DNA of 64,000 nt from Streptomyces spinosus (GTDB lineage: Bacteria; Actinomycetota; Actinomycetes; Streptomycetales; Streptomycetaceae), in assembly GCF_020400655.1 (NCBI RefSeq), contig NZ_JAINRC010000033.1, forward strand, positions 1 to 64,000, in the 5' to 3' direction. This document shows positions 1 through 9,111 of this stretch, piece after piece; positions within the stretch are counted from its first letter, which is position 1, and every line of letters begins with the position of its first letter. The translations under genes were made by a program, and so were the position numbers. Below the pieces are notes generated by a model, which saw only the letters and a program-made list of their open reading frames with translations, did no database searches and was not told where the DNA came from.

Positions 1-1
1 G

Positions 2-1186
2 CTGTCCACGCTGGCCGTGGCGGCCGGCGTGGCGATCGACAACGCCCGCCTGTACCAGGAGTCCCGGCTGCGGGAGCGGTGGCTGCGGGCGAACGCCGAG
101 ATCACGCACTGCCTGATGTCCGGCAGCGAACGCGCCGAGGCGCTGAGACTGATCGCGGAACGGGCCCGCGAGATCATGGGATCGGCGCTGGCGGCGGTCG
201 CCCTGCCCATGCGGGACACCAAGTCACTCACGGTGGAGATCGCCGTGGGTGTGGACGCTTCGGTGCACCAGGGACTGGTGCTGCCCCTGTCGGGGACGCT
301 GACGGGTCTCGCCTTCTCCGCAGCCGCTCCGGTCATCAGCGACGACGTGCGCCAGGACCAGCGGATCTCCCCCGAACCTCAGCGCTTCCACGGACTCGGC
401 CCCGCCGTGGCCGTCCCGATCGGCACCGGGGAGGGCGGCGTACGGGGCGCGGTGCTGGTGGCCCGTGAAGCCGGCCGACCGGTGTTCACGGAACACGAGG
501 CGGACATGCTGGGCGGATTCGCCGCCCAGGCCGCCATCGCCATGGAACTGGCCGAGCGCCGCGAGGACGCCGAACGCATCGCGGTGCTCCAGGACCGCGA
601 CCGGATCGCCCGCGACCTGCACGACCTGGCCATCCAGCGGCTCTTCGCCACCGGAATGACGCTGCAGAGCGCGGGCCGCTTCATCGAGCACCCGGAGGCG
701 TCCGAGCGCGTCCTGCGGGCCGTGGACGACCTGGACGAGGCCATCCGGATCATCCGTGCTGCCATTTTCGGGCTGCGAGCGCACGAGGGCAGCGCCAAAG
801 CCGGTCTGCGATCCCGGGTCGTGCGCATGGTCGGAGAGGAGGCCCCGGTGCTCGGATTCGCGCCCAGCGTGCGTATGGAAGGCCTCGTCGACACGGACGT
901 GCCGCACGAGATCGCCGACCAGGTCGTGGCCGTCCTCTCCGAGGCACTCACCAACATCGCCCGGCACGCCCGCGCCGACCGGGCACAGGTCGTCCTGACG
1001 ACCGACGGCCGCGAGGTCTCCCTGACGGTCTCGGACAACGGCGTCGGTATCCCGCCCTCCGGCCGGCGCAGCGGTCTGCGCGACATCGCCGAGAGGGCGG
1101 AACAGCTGGGAGGGCACCTCGATGTGTCCAGCCCTGACGAAGGCGGCTCCCTGGTGCGCTGGTGGGTGCCCCTTCCCCGTTCGTAG
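2..1186 (+). CDS. Sensor histidine kinase, C-terminal part (GAF-GAF-HisKA_3-HATPase)
   Basis: The frame is open at the window edge, so the N-terminus is missing. What remains is the tail of one GAF domain (AIDNARLYQES), a second GAF domain over about the next 150 residues, a HisKA_3 helix with the phosphoacceptor His in RIARDLHDLAIQRLF, and a C-terminal ATPase with N box (EALTNIARHA) and G box (VSDNGVGIP). Two GAF domains plus a NarL-type kinase is the architecture of the DevS/DosT redox and gas sensors of actinobacteria, which phosphorylate LuxR-type regulators. Haem binding cannot be judged from this part. CBS-BON and cyclic-nucleotide-binding genes follow, which suggests a stress or dormancy island (inference). 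No partner response regulator is visible. Confidence 0.9.
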   Translation: MSTLAVAAGVAIDNARLYQESRLRERWLRANAEITHCLMSGSERAEALRLIAERAREIMGSALAAVALPMRDTKSLTVEIAVGVDASVHQGLVLPLSGTLTGLAFSAAAPVISDDVRQDQRISPEPQRFHGLGPAVAVPIGTGEGGVRGAVLVAREAGRPVFTEHEADMLGGFAAQAAIAMELAERREDAERIAVLQDRDRIARDLHDLAIQRLFATGMTLQSAGRFIEHPEASERVLRAVDDLDEAIRIIRAAIFGLRAHEGSAKAGLRSRVVRMVGEEAPVLGFAPSVRMEGLVDTDVPHEIADQVVAVLSEALTNIARHARADRAQVVLTTDGREVSLTVSDNGVGIPPSGRRSGLRDIAERAEQLGGHLDVSSPDEGGSLVRWWVPLPRS

Positions 1187-1303
1187 GCGACGGAACGGCG
1201 TGGCCGGGGGGCTCGGCAACGGGCCACTCGGCCCATGTCCGAACAGCGCTCTACGGTGCAGCCTAAAGGTGTCCCACTACGGCACCGTGCCCTGGAGGAC
1301 GCC

Positions 1304-2002
1304 ATGAGCGGCACTCACACCGTCGTGAACGACGTGATGACCCGCAGGGTCGTCGCCCTGCGCGCGGGAGCGGCCTTCAAGGACATCGTGCGGACCATGC
1401 AGGAGTGGCGGGTCAGCGCCCTGCCCGTACTGGACGACAGCGGACGCGTCGTCGGCATCGTCTCCGAGGCCGACCTGCTGCCCCAGGAGGAGTACGGCGA
1501 AGGCGGTCCGGATCGCGGGCTGATGCGGCACGCCCCCGACGTCGTCGAGGGTGATGCGGTGACCGCCGGCGACCTGATGACCGCTCCGGCCGTCACCGTG
1601 GCACCCGACGCCCCTCTCGCCCACGCCGCGCGCGTCATGGCCCACACCAGGGTCAAGCGGCTGCCGGTCGTCGGGCACGACGGCATCCTTGAGGGCATCG
1701 TCAGCCGGTCCGACCTGCTGAAGGTCTATCTCCGGGACGACGCGGACATCGCCGAAGAAGTACGGTGCGAGGTCGTCGCGCCGCTCATCGGCACGCACGC
1801 CGAAACCGTCCGGATCCAGGTCCGGGACGGCGTCGTGACTCTCACCGGCCGAGTGCGCGAGACGGCCGTGATACCGCTCGCCACCCGTCTCGCGCGCGCG
1901 GTGCCGGGCGTGGTGGACGTGCGCTGCGCCCTCACCGGCCCGCCACGCCATCCGGATCTCGACCCCGACCTGCCGGACTCCCGGCCGACGGCCCGCGCCT
2001 GA
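1304..2002 (+). CDS. CBS-pair protein with C-terminal BON domain
   Basis: A 232-residue soluble protein. Two CBS motifs cover about residues 8-130 (start VNDVMTRRVVAL; second repeat from DLMTAPAVTV), and a BON domain fills the C-terminus (VTLTGRVRETAVIP). CBS pairs bind adenine nucleotides; BON domains are thought to bind lipids or membranes. This combination is common in actinobacterial stress and dormancy regulons. The ATG at 1304 is chosen over an upstream in-frame ATG at 1235 because GGAGG sits at 1294-1298 and homology starts there. It points at a paralogue at 2021-2680 with the same layout, 18 bp away. Substrate and partner are unknown. Confidence 0.88.
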   Translation: MSGTHTVVNDVMTRRVVALRAGAAFKDIVRTMQEWRVSALPVLDDSGRVVGIVSEADLLPQEEYGEGGPDRGLMRHAPDVVEGDAVTAGDLMTAPAVTVAPDAPLAHAARVMAHTRVKRLPVVGHDGILEGIVSRSDLLKVYLRDDADIAEEVRCEVVAPLIGTHAETVRIQVRDGVVTLTGRVRETAVIPLATRLARAVPGVVDVRCALTGPPRHPDLDPDLPDSRPTARA

Positions 2003-2020
2003 GGCTTGCTGCCGAGGACG

Positions 2021-2680
2021 TTACCCGGCGTCGGAGCCGGCGGCGGCAATCCGGCAGTCCACGCCCACGACCCCTTCCACGCCTCTGACCAGGCGTGCGG
2101 CCAGTGGAATCCGTGCGGCGTCCGCGACGCGGCCCGTCAGGGTCGCGACGCCGTCGCTGACGATGATGTGCACCGGCTCGACCGGCGCCGGGAAGAGCAC
2201 GTCGATGATGTCCCGGCGGATCTCGTCCGCCAGATCGTTGTCGGGACGCAGGAACACCTTCAGCAGATCCCCGCGACTGACCACGCCTTCGAGGACGCCC
2301 TCGGCATTCACCACGGGCAGCCGCTTGACGTGCCGCAAGGCCATGATCCGTGCCGCCTCGGGGAGCGCGGCGTCGCCATGGACAGTGACGGCCGGGGTGC
2401 TCATCAGCTCCTCCGCGCGCACCGCCCCGGCCTTCGCCAGGTCGGGCAGCCGACGCAGTTGGGTGAACCGGTCGGGGTCGCTGTCCCGGAACTCCTCCTT
2501 CGGCAGCAGATCGGCCTCGGACACCACGCCGATCACCCGCCCGTCGCCCTCCAGCACGGGAAGGGCACTGACCTTCCACTTCTCCATGCGTTCGACGATG
2601 TCCTTGAACAGGGCCTTGCGGCCCACCGCCACGACGGCCCGCGTCATCACGTCACTCACCCGGTGCGGGCTGGTGTCCAT
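2021..2680 (-). CDS. CBS-pair protein with C-terminal BON domain (paralogue)
   Basis: A 219-residue protein with the same order as its convergent neighbour: CBS1 (SDVMTRAVVAVG), a linker, CBS2 (ELMSTPAVTVHG) and BON (VATLTGRVADAARIPL). The start at 2680 has a GAGGAG purine run just upstream on the minus strand and fits the CBS start; an upstream in-frame start at 2728 would add 16 non-conserved residues. The two genes are clearly related, so a duplication followed by inversion is likely. Expected role is nucleotide-sensing stress protein (family knowledge); the ligand is unknown. The gene lies downstream of the cyclic-nucleotide-binding-domain gene at 2725-3183 on the same strand and may be co-transcribed with it. 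Confidence 0.88.
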   Translation of the reverse strand: MDTSPHRVSDVMTRAVVAVGRKALFKDIVERMEKWKVSALPVLEGDGRVIGVVSEADLLPKEEFRDSDPDRFTQLRRLPDLAKAGAVRAEELMSTPAVTVHGDAALPEAARIMALRHVKRLPVVNAEGVLEGVVSRGDLLKVFLRPDNDLADEIRRDIIDVLFPAPVEPVHIIVSDGVATLTGRVADAARIPLAARLVRGVEGVVGVDCRIAAAGSDAG

Positions 2681-2724
2681 GTTCTCCTCCCTCGGCCGTT
2701 CGGCCGGACGGAGCGGGTGCGCGG

Positions 2725-3183
2725 TCACACCAGGTCACCGCTGCCGTAGGGGGCGTACAGGTCGAGCAGCCGGACCCGGGTGGCGTGCAGCCGCTGGGCG
2801 ACCACACATCCCACCCACACCGCCAGGGCCCGCCCGAACGCGGGGTCCTCGGCGCACATCGCGCGCACCGCCTCGGCGTCGAACTCCCAGGCCCGTACCG
2901 GAGTCATCGCCTCGGCGCCCAGGTGCCAGAAGTACGGCGGGAAGTGCCAGGACCAGCCGACCAGCTCGCCGTGCCCGAGCGACTCGACCACGGCCGGGCG
3001 TCGGCCGGGCACGTGCAGATCGAGGGCGACGGTTCCAGTGCGCACGATCCAGAAGCGGTCGGCATGCCGGCCTTCCTCGAACATGCGGGTCCCGGCCGCG
3101 AAGGAGACCTCGCGGGCGAGGCGCATCAGCCGTTCACGGTGCACGGGCTCAAGCGCCGTGCTCATGGTGGTCGCGGAACTCAT
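2725..3183 (-). CDS. Cyclic nucleotide-binding domain protein
   Basis: A 152-residue single-domain protein. The fold signature is RMFEEGRHADRFWIVRTG, followed by VALDLHVPGRRPAVVESLGHGELVG, split here as a beta-roll and phosphate-binding-like segment typical of the Crp/cNMP-binding domain. No helix-turn-helix follows, so it is not a complete Crp-type regulator. The start at 3183 is preferred because AGGAAGGGAG lies upstream at normal spacing; an in-frame upstream ATG at 3246 adds 21 residues of low-complexity Arg/Pro. Small proteins of this type lie next to CBS, universal-stress and DevS genes in other actinobacteria. Ligand binding is not certain because the canonical phosphate-cassette Arg is not obvious. 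Confidence 0.8.
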   Translation of the reverse strand: MSSATTMSTALEPVHRERLMRLAREVSFAAGTRMFEEGRHADRFWIVRTGTVALDLHVPGRRPAVVESLGHGELVGWSWHFPPYFWHLGAEAMTPVRAWEFDAEAVRAMCAEDPAFGRALAVWVGCVVAQRLHATRVRLLDLYAPYGSGDLV

Positions 3184-4107
3184 CGCACCGGCTCCCTTCC
3201 TGGGCTGTCGATCCCAGCGTGCGCTCCCTCGGGGAGCCGGCGCCACGGGCCGCCGGACCCCGGACGTGGGCCTTTCGGCTCATACCGCGCCGGCGTTTCG
3301 CCGCGGCGGTGTCCGCAGACCCGATCCGTGCCGGCGCCACACACCGCAAGGAGCCGCCCCCGCGTATCGCCGTCGCCGTGGTCGGCGAGCGGTGCCGGTA
3401 CGACGAGGGGGGCGGCCGGGGGTGCGTCCCGCCCGCGCGTGCGGGCGCGGAGAGGCGTCGCATCCGTGCTCCAGACCCCTCCCAGCCCCCGCTTCGCCGT
3501 GAGCGCCCGCGCCCCGGTGCCGCCCGCCCCTCCCACCGCTTCCGGGCCCCGACCTCCACAGACGATCCGAGGCGGCCATCGGCACGTCGTACCCGGACAG
3601 GTTCGCCGAACCGGGGAGCGCCGGCGGCGATCCGCTCGACAGCTCAAAGGGGGAACACCGGGCGAGCACGGCACGACGGGCGCCGAGGAGATCACCGAGA
3701 CAGTCAGCTCCGAGGACCTGGACCCCCGGCCGCGCCTAGACCCCGGAGCCCCTCGCCGCACCTTCGCCCTGGAACGGGCGCGCCCGCCGTCCCGGCGCGG
3801 GACGAGGGTGCGGCCCAGATACGGCGCCCAGTGAACAAGGGGGACAGGGTGAACGCGCCCTGCTGGAAGTGATGGTGACGCCCACTCACGACAGCTGCCC
3901 GCACGATTGCCACCGGGGACCTCGCCGTCCGCGTGCCGTTCGCGCGCACCTGGTGTGGCTCGCCCAGCCCATCGCCGAGGCCCGCACCACGGTCCAGACC
4001 GCCCTCCTACCTGCCGGCGACGGGCGCCGCTCGTGCGCCTGGCCGGACGGCTTCGGCCGCCGTCCCGGCTCGCCCGTCTGCGCACGGCGCCGGAGGCCCC
4101 GGTATGA
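3184..4107. other. Intergenic stretch without a recognisable gene
   Basis: About 920 bp. Open frames exist on both strands but all are Arg/Pro/Gly-rich, lack ribosome binding sites and resemble no family I know. I see no promoter or hairpin that I would defend. The stretch ends where the duplicated module begins. Confidence 0.5.
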
Positions 4108-4230
4108 CCGGGGTGCTCTGCGGTCTCGTGCGGGGGCGTTCTCCTGCCGGGGCCCGTCGGCGGGTTCCGGGGGTGGTCTCGTCTAGCACGGCTGGACTGG
4201 TGGTGTCCGCAGCGACGCGCCGTGGTCCCG

Positions 4231-4456
4231 GCAATGAGGAGGCGTCAGAATGTCACCTGAAAGGCCTAATAGTATGTCAATCCGCTTTTTGCCTGGCCCA
4301 TATGACATGCCATCAGCTGACAGTGAAGGGGCGAAGAATACCCTGTTCGGAGCTGGAACCCGATCTACCGATATGCCCGCCATGTCGGAAGTAGGTAAGT
4401 TCATTCACGAGCCGGCCGAGGGGCCGGCGTCTCTCTGCGCGACAGGAGATAGTGAG
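4231..4456 (+). promoter_or_regulatory. AT-rich leader with hairpin ahead of the secreted-protein gene
   Basis: This stretch is much poorer in GC than its surroundings (CCTAATAGTATGTCAATCC near its start), which suggests promoter and leader function. A short inverted repeat, GCCGGCC at 4411-4417 and GGCCGGC at 4422-4428 with a 4-base loop, lies just before the ribosome binding site AGGAG at 4444-4448. An in-frame ATG at 4250 would extend the protein through this DNA, but it would hide the signal peptide. I treat the stretch as untranslated. The same sequence lies at 27942-28167. No sigma-factor class could be assigned. Confidence 0.45.
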
Positions 4457-5038
<582 letters not shown>

Positions 5039-5066
5039 ACCACGGCCCACCACACACACAGAGTGG

Positions 5067-5100
5067 AGCCCCGGCCCGCCGGAATCGGGCCGGGGTCCCA
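5067..5100 (+). terminator. Rho-independent-type hairpin
   Basis: Perfect 10-bp stem CCCCGGCCCG (5069-5078) / CGGGCCGGGG (5086-5095) with a 7-base loop, followed by TCCCATTTTGA. It lies 30 bp after the stop of the secreted-protein gene. The identical hairpin recurs in the duplicate. Confidence 0.8.
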
Positions 5101-5307
5101 TTTTGACCCATCCACGTGACACCCACCCCGCCCACCGACCCGCCGGGCGCGGATCCCGGGCGAGCCGCAGCCACCGCCCACACGGCCGCCCCTTCCCGTC
5201 CCCGGCCGCCCCACCAGCACCTTCGTGCCCACCGCTGTGCCCACAGCCCGCCACCCAGCAGCTGTCCGACCCGCGCTTTCCCGGCTCGCAAACGGGTGAG
5301 GAGTGAC

Positions 5308-5778
5308 ATGAGCATCCGCCTGGTCGAAGACAGGAGCGACGACACCTACATCCTGCACAGCCTCACCCTCACCCTCACCCCCGCGCTGCCCTGGCTCGGA
5401 CACCAAGCCCGCTGGCAGATGCACGGCCACCTCAAAGAACCCGTCGACCTGACCCGGGTCACCTGCAACGTGATCACGAAATACGGGCCGGTCAAACTCC
5501 TCGAGCAGAACTACACACTGCCCGACCTCCTCAAAACCCTGGGCGCAACACTCTCCGGCAACCCCACACCACCCGCCGGACCATGGCAGCAGACCTGGCA
5601 CCTCACACTCCCCGAAGCCATCCCCCTCGCCGAACTCCGCATCCTGCTCCGCGCCCGCACCCACACCGGACACAACTTCCTCGCCCTCGACATCGCCCTC
5701 AACTTCAGCCACAAATACCGCCCCACCACCACCAGCACAGCACGCTCACACCTACTCCAGGACTCACACCAACGCTGA
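5308..5778 (+). CDS. ML-domain-like (MD-2-related lipid-recognition) protein, copy A
   Basis: A 156-residue protein starting at the ATG preceded by GGTGAGGAG. The pattern of about residues 15-135 resembles the ML fold of fungal phosphatidylglycerol/phosphatidylinositol transfer proteins: a beta strand, then TKYGPVKLLEQNYTLPDLL, a Gly/Pro turn, the motif HLTLPEAIPLAELRI, and a last strand with TGHNFLALDIALNF. In eukaryotes these proteins bind a lipid in a beta-sandwich pocket held by disulfides. Here only one Cys is present and no signal peptide is visible, so any lipid binding would be cytoplasmic or by an unusual route. The assignment is from remembered motif similarity, not a search. The duplicate differs by one residue (LQDSHQR versus LQASHQR). 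Confidence 0.6.
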   Translation: MSIRLVEDRSDDTYILHSLTLTLTPALPWLGHQARWQMHGHLKEPVDLTRVTCNVITKYGPVKLLEQNYTLPDLLKTLGATLSGNPTPPAGPWQQTWHLTLPEAIPLAELRILLRARTHTGHNFLALDIALNFSHKYRPTTTSTARSHLLQDSHQR

Positions 5779-5960
5779 CCGAGATCAAGCGGATCGGCTG
5801 GCCCCGCAGGAGGCACAGAACCGGAGTCGGGCGGGCCAGATGCCACCCGAACGGCCTACACGCTCTCGCGCCGAACGAGCGCCGTTACCCCGTTCGGACC
5901 AAGCTTGATGAGAAGGCACGCCACCGCGTTCCCGTGACCTGTGCTCCACCGGGAGGCGTC

Positions 5961-6086
5961 ATGGTCGTGATTGCTCTGCTCCTGCCGGTGCTGGTCGTGC
6001 TCATGCTGTTCGGGCTGGACGCCCTGGAGAACCTGTTGTTCCCCCGGCACACGGAACGGTCCCAGACCGACGCGGAAGAACACTGA
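5961..6086 (+). CDS. Small single-span membrane protein (41 aa)
   Basis: A 41-residue frame with GGGAGG at 5951-5956 before the ATG. Residues 2-18 form one hydrophobic helix (VVIALLLPVLVVLMLFG), followed by a short polar tail ending in TDAEEH. Short proteins of this form are common in Streptomyces and their functions are mostly unknown. It stands alone between the duplicated module and a convergent phosphatase gene. The good ribosome binding site and the typical membrane helix support it as real; length is the main doubt. Confidence 0.6.
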   Translation: MVVIALLLPVLVVLMLFGLDALENLLFPRHTERSQTDAEEH

Positions 6087-6174
6087 AACCGCTTCGACCT
6101 GCCACACCGTCCAGGGCCCCCTGCCGTCGGCCGCCGCTGTCCCATCCGTCCCGCCGGCTCGGTCATCGCCCGCC

Positions 6175-6207
6175 GGCGGCGCGGTGTGCTCACACCGCCG
6201 TCGCCGT
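6175..6207. terminator. Possible bidirectional hairpin between convergent genes
   Basis: Inverted repeat GCGGTGTG (6181-6188) / CACACCGC (6191-6198) in the 229-bp gap between the small membrane protein and the convergent phosphatase gene. There is no T tract on either side, so terminator function is only a guess. Confidence 0.3.
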
Positions 6208-6315
6208 CCGGCCGTCGGGCTGTGCCGGTCCCGTCTGGTCCGTGCCGCACGCCGTGTCGTGGTCCCGCCGGAGCGCCGGTCTCCTCCCGTTCCCCGCCCG
6301 GGGCCGGCCGGGCGG

Positions 6316-7221
6316 TCAGCCCAGTGCGGTGCGGCGTGCGGTGTGTGCGGGCCGCCCGACTGCGGCGTACCAGACCAGGGCCGCACATATGAAGCCCGAC
6401 GCCGCGGAGACCAGTGACCTTGTGAGGCTGTCGTTCCGTGCGCCGGAAACGAGCGCGACGGCCAGTGCCAGCGTCAGGGTGATGACGGACAGCGCTCGGG
6501 GGCTCCCTGTGGCGCCCGGCGCGGCGGCCGGAGGCAGCAGCCAGGTTGCGAGGCCGTACCAGGCACAGGCCAATAGTGTGGCCCCCAGCACTTCGCTGGG
6601 CCGGTGGCCGCCGTTGGTCGCGCTGTAGGCGGCGATGCAGGCGAGCCACAGGACACCGGCCGTGGCGACGTACGGGCGGACGCGGGGGGACACCACGAGG
6701 ACGGCGGCGAGGGTCAGCGCGGCGGGGATGGCCGTGTGCCCGCTGGGGAAACCCTGATCAAGGAGATTCTCGGGTGCGCCCACCAGATCGGGGCGGGGCA
6801 GGTTCGATTTGAGCACCTCCTTGCCTCCGGTCGTGAGAATGACGACCCCGAGTGCCGCGCACCCCTGCCACCAGCACCGCCGCGCCAGGGTGAGGACCAC
6901 GATGACGGCCAGGCCCACCATCAGGGTGGGCTTGGCGCTCAGTTCCAGCGGCGGCAGGGGCGTCGAGCCGTAGGCCGCTCCTGACAGGGGGTAGAGCCAT
7001 GCTTCTTCGCCGCCCTGGTTACCGAGACCGAACAGGGCGTTCTCAGCTCGTTGCCCCCACGGGGTGCAGATGGCGAGCAGGTAGACCGTCAGGAACCCCA
7101 GGGCGTACAGCAGAGTCGGCACCCATGGCCGTGTCGTACGCGACAGGCTGGGGGCGTCCGGGGCCTGTCCTGAGGCGCCTGGTCGGTGCGCGGCCAGGGT
7201 CGGAGGATCGTGCTGAGTCAT
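6316..7221 (-). CDS. PAP2-superfamily membrane phosphatase, degenerate motifs
   Basis: A 301-residue integral membrane protein with about six hydrophobic helices after a ~45-residue cytosolic N-terminus. PAP2 (lipid phosphatase) motif 2 is intact as GFPSGHTA. Motif 1 reads KSNLPRPDL, with the Lys closer to the RP pair than the usual K-x6-RP. Motif 3 reads NGGHRPSEVLG: the catalytic His is kept, but the Asp of the usual H-x3-D is Glu and the SR pair is missing. It may be an active variant or a non-catalytic relative. The start at 7221 has GGAGGAAACAGAGCG upstream; an upstream ATG would add 27 residues. Expected substrates are undecaprenyl or phosphatidic acid phosphates (family knowledge). Confidence 0.8.
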   Translation of the reverse strand: MTQHDPPTLAAHRPGASGQAPDAPSLSRTTRPWVPTLLYALGFLTVYLLAICTPWGQRAENALFGLGNQGGEEAWLYPLSGAAYGSTPLPPLELSAKPTLMVGLAVIVVLTLARRCWWQGCAALGVVILTTGGKEVLKSNLPRPDLVGAPENLLDQGFPSGHTAIPAALTLAAVLVVSPRVRPYVATAGVLWLACIAAYSATNGGHRPSEVLGATLLACAWYGLATWLLPPAAAPGATGSPRALSVITLTLALAVALVSGARNDSLTRSLVSAASGFICAALVWYAAVGRPAHTARRTALG

Positions 7222-7315
7222 CGCTCTGTTTCCTCCGTTGAGGGGAGTGAGGTCACGCACGCCTGGTGGCACGACATGGACCGCCGGGCTCGGCCGGCCC
7301 ACCGGGTGTCCGCTC

Positions 7316-8272
7316 CTATTCGGGGAGGGCCTGCCCCTGTCGGCGCTGGGCCGTGATCGCCAGGGCGGGGAGGGGCGCGATCAGCAGGAGGAGAACGACC
7401 AGGTCCGGAAAGGACTGCGTGAACGCGTCCGGCTGGACGACGATCGCCTGCGTGCGGACGATCGCGACCGCCGCGACGGGGATCAGCCACCGGTGGTCGC
7501 CGGTGGCCGCCGTCGCCACCCACGCGCCGAGCAGCGCGGCGGCCTCGATGACGAACAGGCCGCGCTGGAAAGTCGGACTGACGGAGATGATGTGCAGGCC
7601 CCCGGCCACGAACATGGCGAGCACGACGGGGGCCAGCCAGCGGTATGAGCGGCGTCGCAGACGGCCGGGTCGGCAGAGCGCCAGCACCGCGCACGCGGCG
7701 CACAGTGTCCCCGAGAGCGCCAGGTCACGGGCCGTTATCGGGGCGCCCAGCCCGTAGTAGCTCAAGCCCGCCTTGCCCTCGTCGCCGAAGACGGTGCGGC
7801 CGTGGGTCGTGGCGCCGGCCCAGATCATGGCTGCCGCGGCCGGCAGCGCGATCCACGCTCTGCCACGCAGCAGAGCGATCAGGCAGCCCAGCGGGAGCAG
7901 CCCGTAGGGCAGCAGCCGTATCCGCGTGGGACCCCCGGCCCACGGATACCAGCCGGAGAAGCGGAAGGCGATGGCGTGCTGTCCGGGGTCGATGTGCAGA
8001 GCCCAGTGCCACACATCCTGCAAGTACGGAACCAGAGCCAGCGCGGCGAGGGCCAGGGCGGCCAGATGGATTCCGTCCAGCCACCACGGCCGAGAGGCGT
8101 CGTCGACGGTGGCACGGGCGCGGGCCTGCACCCCGGCCCGCACCAAGGCGGCAACTTCCCGCGGCGGGGGCCAGGAGCGGCCGGGATACGCCTCGGCCAG
8201 GCAGGCCAGCACCTCCTTGCCCTGCCGGGAACGGTAGGACTCGGGATAGGCCGCAAGCAGCAGACGATTCAT
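7316..8272 (-). CDS. Multi-span membrane protein paired with PadR regulator
   Basis: A 318-residue protein. About 75 N-terminal residues are soluble (MNRLLLAAYPESYRSRQGKE), followed by seven or eight hydrophobic helices, for example from LAALALAALALVPYL to FPDLVVLLLLIAPLPALAI. Its start overlaps the PadR stop codon by ATGA, so the two are translated together. This N-terminus followed by membrane helices is typical of the uncharacterised membrane proteins that travel with PadR regulators in Streptomyces. The PadR protein probably represses both genes. No enzymatic motif is visible. Confidence 0.8.
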   Translation of the reverse strand: MNRLLLAAYPESYRSRQGKEVLACLAEAYPGRSWPPPREVAALVRAGVQARARATVDDASRPWWLDGIHLAALALAALALVPYLQDVWHWALHIDPGQHAIAFRFSGWYPWAGGPTRIRLLPYGLLPLGCLIALLRGRAWIALPAAAAMIWAGATTHGRTVFGDEGKAGLSYYGLGAPITARDLALSGTLCAACAVLALCRPGRLRRRSYRWLAPVVLAMFVAGGLHIISVSPTFQRGLFVIEAAALLGAWVATAATGDHRWLIPVAAVAIVRTQAIVVQPDAFTQSFPDLVVLLLLIAPLPALAITAQRRQGQALPE

Positions 8273-8610
8273 GCCGGGGCCGCCCCGGCGTTCCGTGAGC
8301 GTCCGATGACGACGGCCGCCGCCTGCTGCATCCTGAGCGCCTCCCGGCCGAGTGCCTCGGTGCCCTCCTCGGTGAGCCGGTAGTAGCGCCGCGCCCGCCC
8401 GTCCACGATCTCCTCATGGCCGGCGGCCACCAGCCCGGCCCGCTCCATCCGCTCCAGCGCGCCGTAGAGCGTGCCGACAGCGATCCGCAGCCGCCCGTGG
8501 GTGGCCTGCTCGGCAGCCTTGATGATGCCGTAACCGTGCAACGGGCCATCCATGAGCGCGGCCAGGATGAAGTACTGCGGTTCCGTCAAGGGCAGGTTCC
8601 GTCTGGTCAT
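8269..8610 (-). CDS. PadR-family transcriptional repressor
   Basis: A 113-residue protein with the PadR winged helix: EPQYFILAALMDGPLHGYGI, then KAAEQATHGRLRIAVGTLYG as the recognition region, and the wing RARRYYRLTEEGTEAL. The short C-terminus (about residues 85-113) matches the short PadR subfamily. The gene heads a two-gene unit with the membrane protein, overlapping it by 4 bp. An AT-rich imperfect palindrome at 8620-8642, just upstream of the start, is a likely autoregulatory operator. Confidence 0.9.
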   Translation of the reverse strand: MTRRNLPLTEPQYFILAALMDGPLHGYGIIKAAEQATHGRLRIAVGTLYGALERMERAGLVAAGHEEIVDGRARRYYRLTEEGTEALGREALRMQQAAAVVIGRSRNAGAAPA

Positions 8611-8619
8611 GGGACGAGC

Positions 8620-8642
8620 ATATATCGAGGCGCGAAATATAT
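8620..8642. promoter_or_regulatory. Candidate PadR operator
   Basis: Imperfect palindrome ATATATCG (8620-8627) ... CGAAATATAT (8633-8642), 10 bp upstream of the padR-like start, in otherwise very GC-rich DNA. PadR sites are commonly AT-rich dyads at this position. The site is inferred from position and symmetry only. Confidence 0.5.
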
Positions 8643-9111
8643 CTGCCAGTCTCGAGTGATCACTCGCGTCCGAAGCCGGCGCGAGTCAGGTGGACGGATA
8701 CTCCCGGCGGGGTCGGGCAGGGCCTGCACGACCAGGCGCGGGCACCGCTTCATGCCGGCGCCGTGCCGGGGCGTGAACGAGCGAGCCCGGCGGCCACCAC
8801 GGGTTCGGCGGCCGCCCTGGCGTCGCTGACCGGCACCGGCCGGGCCCGGCAGCCGACCGGGCACGAGTGACCAGCGGCCTGTCCCGCCAGTAGAGCAGCG
8901 CCTTGACCGGGGGCCGCCGCGCCTGAGCGCTCCGCCTGGCCAACTGCTGCTCGGCGTTCAGGGTGTGGCCGCAAGCCGGGGGTGGCGCCGGCACCACCCC
9001 GCGATCGGGGGCTGGGTCGACTGCTTCCCGGGCGACCGCGGAGGAGAGTTGCCTTCATCACCAGGAGCCCGGCCGCAAGAGCCGAGGCCGGCGGCGGAAC
9101 GGGGAGGCATG
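8643..9111. other. Intergenic stretch, no firm gene
   Basis: About 470 bp between divergent genes. A minus-strand frame near 8880-8990 contains plausible protein-like words (LNAEQQLARRSAQ, KALLYWRDRPL) but has no start or clean extent, so it may be a gene remnant. The ribosome binding site GGGGAGG (9101-9107) of the next gene lies at the end. Confidence 0.4.
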
